Part shown: positions 56,750 to 64,000 of the stretch, piece after piece | How positions within the stretch are numbered: position 1 is the stretch's first letter | Layout of the letters: the number at the start of each line of letters is the position of its first letter | The notes under the pieces: generated by a model | Told to the model about the DNA's origin: nothing | Database searches by the model: none | Seen by the model: the letters and a program-made list of their open reading frames with translations, nothing else | Program-made: the position numbers and the translations under genes | From: Ampelomyces quisqualis | Lineage: Eukaryota > Ascomycota > Dothideomycetes > Pleosporales > Phaeosphaeriaceae | Assembly: GCA_018398575.1 (NCBI GenBank) | Contig: JAGTXZ010000021.1 | Coordinates: 930,001-994,000, forward strand | Length of the DNA stretch: 64,000 bases | Reading direction: 5' to 3'

Positions 56750-57048
56750 TGTAACAACGCAGGTAGGTACAGCTATTAAGATCAAATCAGATACGTATTA
56801 GAGGCATATAAGAGTGCGTGTTGTATCAGAGATTCTAGATTAGCTATACACCTAAAGGTCTTGTACAGAAGGACAAGAGAAACTTGTCCTCTATCTATGC
56901 TATAGGCTTATATTTATAGTAGGCGTAGCAGCTAAGTTAGAGCACTATTAGAGCGCTTTTAGTCCTAATCTGCTAGCTTCCTATATAATCTATTACTAAG
57001 CCTTTATAAGGTATTAGATGTAATATATGTTTGCATATACTTGTTACA
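56750..57048 (-). repeat. 3' LTR of the inner retrotransposon (299 bp)
   Basis: Begins TGTAACAACG and ends CTTGTTACA on the plus strand, with the 8-bp inverted termini and TG..CA ends of LTRs. Same length as the copy at 63547-63845, with scattered C/T and G/A differences. Confidence 0.95.
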
Positions 57049-57051
57049 TTA

Positions 57052-57062
57052 CCTTTCTTCTT
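57052..57062 (-). other. Polypurine tract
   Basis: AAGAAGAAAGG on the minus strand, 3 nt from the left LTR, where a minus-oriented element needs its plus-strand primer. Supports the orientation. Confidence 0.7.
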
Positions 57063-57416
57063 AAAATTAATAGTCCCTATTGATTAGGTCTGTATTAGTA
57101 TTGTTTCAGATACCTCTCCAAATTGTTATAAACTCTTATTTACCTTAAGTTCATTTTAAGATAACGTAATATAGCTGTTTGTTATTGTTTTGATTAGCGC
57201 GCTAGCGCGTTTAACGTTCCTAACTTTACCTTAAGCTTTTTAAGTATATATACAAGGCTAGCCCTCTAGTATACTGCTTCTCTATACTCTCTCCCTTACG
57301 TTTGTATACCTAAAGCTATCTAAGCCTTATCCTTTCTTAATTACTAGCTAACTATATAGTAGATACATATAATACCTATTCCTGTCCCTCTTAGGGCTTA
57401 TCTCCTAGCCTATTAG

Positions 57417-58007
57417 GTTGTTTACCTGCAGGCTGCAAGGGCTTTTGCCTGCAGCCATTTTAATATTAAGTTTAGATTCTATTCAGACGTGTCTAAGAAG
57501 TGTGCTTATTGTACACTCTTAAATAAGAAGTGTTGCCCAGTTCCTCTATATACAGGCTAGGAGTATAATAGCCTCTCTAGAGCCCTTAACTGCAGGTTTG
57601 CTGCCTTAAGTAGAGACAAGTCTAATAAGGTAGTATTAGAGTAGAAGGCTGCTATTAAAGAGGCAGCGTTTTAGTTAGCTGCTGTTGTGCAAGTAAGCAC
57701 TGCACAAGTAGCTAACATAAACAACGCTAACTTGTTAGTTAGCGCTTATTACTAGAGGGAGAAGCTAGCTAAAGAGGTTAGGGCAATAGCTAAGGAGGTT
57801 AGGTTACTTAGGAGAAGCACAGTAGGGTTAACTAGTATAGTTACTTAGCTAGTAGATGTTATAATAGTATTAAAAGCTAATTAGTTAGCAGAGCAAGAAG
57901 AGGCGCAAAAGGTAGCGCAGAAGGCTAGTACTTGCAGTAAGCAAGGCTAGAACAGAAGACTACTAAGTAGTGCGTTAGTATCTGCACCTAGGGATTTAGA
58001 CAATTAA
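57417..58007 (+). pseudogene. Decayed antisense reading frame within the retrotransposon (Cys-motif, coiled coil)
   Basis: In one plus-strand frame, about 197 codons are readable to a TAA at 58005 with all internal stops being TAG, explained by CAG or TGG transitions. It shows a C-x2-C-x6-C-C motif (from 57501, CAYCTLLNKKCC), then Ala/Val-rich helices and a charged heptad segment (REKLAKEVRAIAKEV). It is antisense to pol and sits between integrase and the 3' LTR. No family recognised. It could be a captured gene or an accessory protein of the element. Confidence 0.5.
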
Positions 58008-58849
58008 GAATGTCTTACTAGTAGCAACAACAGTCTACTATTAGATCTAATAAAAGAGTAAGACTCCTATTGTTAATAGCTGTTACCTACTAGTGTAGTA
58101 GTTGCAATATTAAGTTTAATTTCCCTAATATAATTATCTTATAATGCTGTAAGATCTTTAACTTCTTTTTCCTATACTATAATCTATTTGGCTAACGCTT
58201 ATAGGGGTCCTAGCTGTTTTAGATAGCGTTTATAGAACGCTTATAACATGTGTAAAGCGCCTATAAAGTTTAAGGCATTATACTAGGTAGAGTTAAGATT
58301 ATAGCCTACCTATTTTACACAATACTTTAGGATAGAGCAGTATAGCTTGCTAGCTAGGATCTCTTTAACTTCCTATTCTTTAACGCCTTAAATTAGGATG
58401 CCAGATAGGTTTAGGCTTAGCTAACTAGCTAAGGAGTTATTAGAGTCCTTGCAGAAGACATCTAGAGTAAACACGTTATAGATCTTAGATCCTTTAAGTA
58501 GTTTTAGTTAAAATAAATAGCTAACTTGTTCTAGAACTTTAAAAGAGCCTTCCTACAATTTAGCGAGTTTGCAACTTAGGCAGGTAATAGATAGGTTTTA
58601 GGTTAAGAGGTAAACCTTGTTACCTACTGCCTAATTAACAGGTTAACAATATTTGTTTACCTTAGCAGCTATTTGTTACTGCGCCTTCTCTATATTGTCT
58701 TTAGCTATGCGCTAGGCTTTATGCATGCAGGTAGCTAAGCTTAAAGCATCCTTAACGTTTACATCTTTATATTTCAAAGGAGACAATACCTAATCCTAGC
58801 TCTATTGTAGTTTAGATCTAAACAGAAGCTGGTACAGTGCTATACTAAT

Positions 58850-61100
58850 TGCGAAGTGCAGTAGTATAGCTTAAGCTTAATTAATTATTAGCAAGAGGTT
58901 ACTCTAGTTGTCCTAGTAGTAGAATACAAAGGGCCTTAATTATTAATTAATATACTTATTTATAATCTTAGTTTGTCTATTAGTTTGTTTATAGTAGGCT
59001 GTAGAAAGCTTAATTTGCACGCCTAGGATCTTACAGAACTTAGACCAGAATCAGGACACAAACTAGGGGCTGTAGTTAGACACTATACTTTCAGGTGTAT
59101 AGCTAAATTAGTATACCTATTAGATAAACAAATAAGCTATTTCCTAGGCGTTAATAGTCTTGTAACACAGGATAGAGATAGCTTACTTTAATAGGCAATT
59201 AATAATAACTATAATTTAATTATAGCTATGCTAATTAGTTAGGAATGTCTTAAAATCTATACACAAATGCTGCATAGGCCTATTAGGAATTAGTAACAGA
59301 TAGAGGAACCCTTAGGATTAGAGCTGTCTTAGATAGGATCTTTAACAGGAAACGCAGTTTTGTATATAGCGTTTATATATAGCCTCTATGCCTTTCTAGT
59401 AGTATTACTAAGCCAGAAGCTAATACGTCTTTATAGCGCTTAGGTAGGCAGTAGATACCTAATTGTAAGCTTCTCTAATTAGTTAGGTGCATAAAGAAAA
59501 ATCCCTAAGTACACATAGGCGTAAGTAATATAGTAGTAGTTCTTCTTAAATATAATACAGCTGTAGTAGCGTAAGGCGTTCTTCCTTAAAGAAGCAGCGA
59601 TTCTCTGCTAATAGAGCTTTAATTAGTTCTAACAAGTTAAGATTTAGGGGGGCACTAATAGATTAGACTAAAATAGCTAAAATATTAATCTCTAGCTAGT
59701 TACAGACGTAGTTCTAAGCCAGTTTAGAGTTAACTAGGGGGTTTAGGCGTTCAGGTCCTAGAAGTACACAGGATCTATTGTCTTGTTAGGCAGCCTTAAC
59801 CTTACTAACGTCCTGTTCCTTTTAGCTTAGAATATTAGCTTGCTTGTTAAGCTTGCTAGGCGTGTACTTAATACAGAAATTAAAAGGAGCAATAATCTCT
59901 GCCTATCGTGCTTAACGTGTATTAAGAACCTTAGTAGTTATAAAGTATTCTAAGAAGCAGTAATCTAAATACACCTAGATTTAACTCTATATAGAGGTAA
60001 GTTTAGCTCTCTACTTTTTAAACGCTTTTAGGATAGCAAAAAGTTCTTTATTGTGTATTTCCTAATTAAGCTTAGCCCTAGATAGAGTATAACTGTAGAA
60101 GGCTATAGAATACTACTTGTTATTAGAGTGCTTCTAAGAGAGTACTCCTGCTGTTACTCTATCTAACGCGTTAGTTTCTAACTTTGTGTTATACTTAGGA
60201 TAGAAATAAGATAGCATAGGAATAGCTAGGAGTAAGGCTTTAATCTAATCAAAAGCCTGTTAGCAGTCTGTAGTCTATTCAAACAGTGTAGAGGGACTTT
60301 AAAGCTTTAAGATTAGTTTGGCTACATAGGAGAAATCCTTAATAAACTATTAATAGAAACTAGCAAAACTAAGAAATAACTTAACGCTAGTAACTGTAGT
60401 AGGTTTAGCCTAGTTTCAGAGTACTTCTACCTTGTTAGAGTTAACTTTAGTGCCCTAGTTTATTAAAATGTAGCCTAGATACTTTATGCAGGTTATATAG
60501 AATTTACTCTTCTAAATGTCTACTTAGAGTCCTATAGTACGTAGGCGCTCTAAGACCTTTTAGACGTGTTTCTGATATAAGTTTATATCCTCTAAGTAGA
60601 TTAGGATGTTATTAAGATATGCAATGCAGAAATTGTTAAGATAATTAATTAGTATATTATTTATATAGCGCTAATACGTTACTAGCCTATTGCATAAGCC
60701 AAAAGAGAGAACCTTATACTTATATATACTGTAACAGGTCCAAAAGGTAGTATACTCTTTAGAGTTAAGATCTATACAAATTTTGTTAAAGGCAGCCTAG
60801 ATGTTAAACTTAGTAAAGATCTTAGCTTTAGAGAGACGTAATAGCAGCTTATTAATACAAGGAATTAGATAAACGTCCTTGCGCGTAAGGGCGTTAATCT
60901 TCTAGTAGTCTACACAGATGCGTATATCTCTATTTGGTTTGCGTATACAGAGAATAGGTAAAGTAAAAGGGCTTTAGCTAGCCTTAATAAAACCCTTCTA
61001 AAGGTATTCCTAGACGTAGGCCTTAGTAGCTTTAAGCTCCTCCTAATTCTACTTGTACAAGAGACTAAACGCATTTAGTAATAGTTCTTTAAGGACAATC
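58850..61100 (-). pseudogene. Decayed pol (RT, RNase H, integrase)
   Basis: Reverse transcriptase is readable as FTKFNI, then YTTFW, YKYKVLSFGLCN and FCIAYLNNILIYLEDI (60608-60619 encode YLNN, normally YLDD). RNase H follows near 59880-60300 (AFYSYTLSRAKLN, NKELFAILKAFKK) and TTKVLNTR..AEIIAPF. Integrase C-terminal core lies near 58880-59020. Numerous TAG/TAA stops and Asp-to-Asn changes fit G:C-to-A:T mutation. Confidence 0.85.
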
Positions 61101-61899
61101 TTATAATTATATAGATAGTAAGGAGGTAATTAATTAGCTACTAACTTACTAAATATATCCTAATACTAGGAGTAGTAGGCAGGTAATCTCTTATCTAATT
61201 GGCTTTAATTGTCTGCGTTGTCCTTAGAGGCAAGAATCCTGTTAATCTTATAGAGGCTTGTTATAAAGAACTTGTTCTAAGGCTTCTTTATAATAAAGTA
61301 AAATGCATTAGCAGAAATAAGAGCTATGCAGGTGCTTAGAGGGGATTTAGACTCTAAGCGGGTTTGCTTGGTTAGGGTATAAGGAATCTCTAAGATTTTT
61401 CAAGCTAATAGGAGCTTTAAGCATCCTTTAATACAATAAATAGAAGAAGAAGAATAGTAAGGACTGTTTTAGATATAATAGTCTTCTTTCTCTTATAGGG
61501 CGTTGCGTTGTTGCACATTAAGATAGACAGTAGCTAGCACTATAGCTTAATGTAGAATAGTAGAAATAGAGGGTAAAGAATTATATAAACAGGGGTACTT
61601 AGATAGCCAAATAAACTGTAACCTATCTGTGTCTAATTGAATCTTAAATTGTCTTAACTATTAGAGGCTAAGTATATAATCCTAAGACCTAAGATTAAGA
61701 ATAAGAAATAGACAGTTTAAAATCTTTTGGCTATTAATATTTAAGTGTAGTTAAATATATTAAGTAACTAAAGAAGTAATCTAATCCTTAAAGCTGCACA
61801 CCTAAACCTAGAAGGAGAGCTTCTAGATAGGTTGCTGCAAGGCTTTAGAAACAGATAAAACAATTTGTAAATTTAAAAATAGGAAACTTTAAGCACTAG

Positions 61900-63500
61900 T
61901 GTTAACAAGAGTATTAAGGCGTAAGCTAAGGCCTTAGTTGTAAAGAAGCGTAGGCATAAGAAAATAGGGACTACAAAACAAATAAAAAAAGTTAAGGTAA
62001 GATAGATTGTAACAGCTTAGGCCTAGAGAGGAGTATCTTTCTAGGCGCTTCTGTTTCCTGTATAATACACCTTCTGATTAGGTTGCTCTTAAGCATCTTT
62101 ATACTTATCTACTTCTACAGCTTTAATCTAACGCATATAAAGCTTTGTGCAGTTACTAGAGTAGTGTCCTAGCTTACTACAATTGTAACAACTACTAAGG
62201 GTCTTCTGTTATTCTAGCTTAGGAGTCTTTGTAAGAAGACGCACTGTTATAGATTAATAGGCTGGCACAGAATTTATTAGAGCGTTAGTAGTAGTAGTCT
62301 AATTTAGCTCCAAATTCTGTTGTAAGGCTAACCTAATTGGCAACTTAGCAGCAGCTAGTGTTATACTTAGTATAGGGTTGTTCTTCTGCTCTATATTGTA
62401 TGCAGTAAGGTGTTCTACTATCTAATTAAATAAGTTCTTCTATTAGTGCCTAAATCCTAGGTTAGAGGCTTGCAACCCTAGCGTAATCTTAGTCTACAAG
62501 TAGTAAAACTACTCTAAAGAGGGTACTTGTCTCTTAACTGTAGAACTTAAAAACCTAGCTTTAAATAAGAGAAACGTTTCCTCTTTTGTTATCTGCAATT
62601 AATTAAACGCTGCACAGCTTTTAGCTACCTTGTTGCCTGTAATAAAATAGAACTTAAGTAGCTTAACCATTTGCTTAGCGTTCTAGAATTACTCTTAATT
62701 AGTATCTAATAAATATTATAGCTTAAGATAGCCCTTAGCTAATTCTGTAGTGTAGCCCTATACTAAGGCTATACGTTGTCTTTTAGTCTAATAGTAATCT
62801 AAGTTGATTTCAAGTTAATCCTAGATTAAGGCCTACTATTAGCAGAAGGTAGAATCTTTTCTATCGCTAAGATTGTCTATATTAGGCGTTTTCTTAGATT
62901 ATTAAAGTTAGCAAAAGCTCTTATAGTAATGTAAGTACTTAGATATAAAGCTGTTAGATAAACAGCAGGGTATAGAATTGTTCTAAGGTGATTTAGTAGT
63001 AGGTAGGGGCTTGTCTAGTCCTACTAACAGAGTTAGTCCTTTCTTAAGAGAATTAATTTCTGCTAAAGCCTGTTTTAAATCTTGTTGTAATTAATTAACC
63101 TCTATTTAGGCAGGGGTTAGATTTAGTGCAGCTCTAGACTAAGGGGGTTTCTTAGTGTCTATCTTTTTTACTTTGGCACTCTATTACTAGGTTGTTACAG
63201 TTAATACAGAGTTGTCTTAGGAGAAGGCTCCTAGGGTTAGTTCTTTAGGGGGAGTTATTAGCGTTGCCTCTAATACTCCTAGGTTATTAATAGTCTCTAA
63301 GTTTCTATTGTAGCGCCAAACGCAACTTTTCTAAAGTAATCCTAACTGTTGTATTAATAGGAAGGTCTAAACCTAAAGGCTTTAGCTGTTAGGAGATCTA
63401 AGAGATCCTAACTGTGTTTGATAGATTTAAGGTTGCAAACAGATTCAATTCAGATAGAGTTCTAGACGTTTTAACGCGATCTTTTCAAAAGTAAATAGCA
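61900..63500 (-). pseudogene. Decayed gag with intact zinc knuckle
   Basis: At 62190-62149 the minus strand reads CYNCSKLGHYSSNC, a perfect CX2CX4HX4C nucleocapsid zinc knuckle. The rest of the region lacks a continuous frame. Placed by the knuckle and by its position between the 5' LTR and pol; limits are approximate. Confidence 0.78.
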
Positions 63501-63546
63501 ATATTATCTAAATGCTATTACTAGCAGGACAAAGTTTCTCTTGTAA

Positions 63547-63845
63547 TGTAACAACGCAGGTAGGTATAGCTATTAGGATTAAATTAGATACGTATTAGAG
63601 GCATATAGGAGTGCGTGTTATATTAGAGATTCTAAATTAGCTATACACTTAAAGGTCTTGTATAGAAGGACAAGAGAAACTTATCCTCTATCTATACTAT
63701 AGGCTTATATTTATAGTAGGCGTAGCAGCTAAGTTAGAGCGCTATCAGAGCGCTTTTGGTCCTAATCTGCTAGCTCCCTACATAATCTGTTACTAAGCCT
63801 TTATAAGGTATTAGATGTAACATATATTTGCATGTGCTTGTTACA
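63547..63845 (-). repeat. 5' LTR of the inner retrotransposon (299 bp)
   Basis: Second copy of the 299-bp LTR with the same termini. It is followed directly by the ATAGG duplication and the rest of the split LTR. Confidence 0.95.
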
Positions 63846-63992
63846 ATAGGCTTATATTTATAGTAGGCGTAGTAGCTGAGTTAGAGCGCTGTTAGAGTGC
63901 TTTTAGTCCTAATCTACTAGCTCCCTACATAATCTATTACTAAGCCTTTATAAGGTATTAGATGTAATATGTATTTGCATGTGCTTGTTACA
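63846..63992 (-). repeat. Split LTR, right part (ATAGG copy plus 142 bp)
   Basis: ATAGG at 63846-63850 is the second target copy. 63851-63992 completes the LTR begun at 56593 (157 + 142 = 299 bp) and ends CTTGTTACA. The next bases TTACTCTC resemble the TTACCTTTC found inside the inner element at the same place, so this may be the 3' LTR of another element continuing to the right. Confidence 0.9.
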
Positions 63993-64000
63993 TTACTCTC

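Larger units (their letters stand above)
56750..63845 (-). mobile_element. Full-length Ty3/gypsy LTR retrotransposon, RIP-degraded, nested in an older LTR
   Basis: 7,096 bp bounded by two 299-bp direct repeats (56750-57048 and 63547-63845) with TGTAACAA..TTGTTACA ends. The 5-bp target duplication ATAGG is exact at 56745-56749 and 63846-63850. Coding strand is minus: gag zinc knuckle at right, then reverse transcriptase, RNase H and integrase toward the left, and a purine tract just before the left LTR. The order RT-RNaseH-IN defines Ty3/gypsy. All frames are broken by TAG/TAA. A decayed plus-strand frame lies at 57417-58007. The element cannot be autonomous. Confidence 0.93.

Overview
This is a window of nuclear DNA from a filamentous ascomycete (Pezizomycotina). 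The composition and the RIP-like decay suggest a Dothideomycete, but that placement is an inference. The evidence is short introns of about 47-116 bp with GT..CTAAC/CTGAC..AG signals, a HapX-type iron regulator, an S28 secreted peptidase, a GT71 mannosyltransferase, and AT-rich, TAG/TTA-saturated transposon graveyards typical of repeat-induced point mutation (RIP).

Layout. About 1-53 kb is gene-rich euchromatin. In order it holds: the 5' part of a TRK potassium transporter (-), glycogen synthase (-), an RA-PH domain protein (-), an F-box/LRR-like protein (-), an Nrp1-like RNA-binding protein (+), a GT71 mannosyltransferase (+), condensin subunit Ycg1/Cnd3 (-), a mitochondrial-type cysteine synthase (+), a NADH pyrophosphatase (-), Golgi tether Cog2 (+), mitochondrial ribosomal protein L1 (-), an orphan gene and its decayed tandem paralogue (+), a GNAT acetyltransferase (-), MCM5 (-), a one-exon remnant of a Pho89-type phosphate transporter (+), hapX (+), a small AT-rich island, proline dehydrogenase (+), a Ted1/Cdc1-type phosphodiesterase (-), epsin Ent3 (-), a cyclophilin with a mitochondrial presequence (+), a Cys/Met-metabolism PLP enzyme (+), and an S28 serine peptidase (+).

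About 54.3-64 kb is a heterochromatin-like block of nested transposons. An hAT transposase relic (-) is interrupted by an LTR. That LTR is itself split by a full-length 7,096-bp Ty3/gypsy element (-) with 299-bp LTRs and a perfect 5-bp target duplication, ATAGG. The two halves of the split LTR add up to exactly 299 bp. The element is dead: its reverse transcriptase YLDD site reads YLNN and many codons have become TAG or TAA. It also carries a decayed antisense reading frame between integrase and the 3' LTR.

Most genes are unlinked housekeeping functions (DNA replication and condensation, Golgi and endosomal traffic, glycogen, sulfur and proline metabolism). The points most worth following are the hapX promoter with opposed overlapping SreA-type GATA sites just downstream of a truncated phosphate-transporter gene, the orphan tandem pair, the pseudo-exonuclease domain of the Nrp1-like protein, and the nested transposons. 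Exon boundaries were placed by eye from splice signals and checked for reading-frame consistency; none is backed by transcript data.
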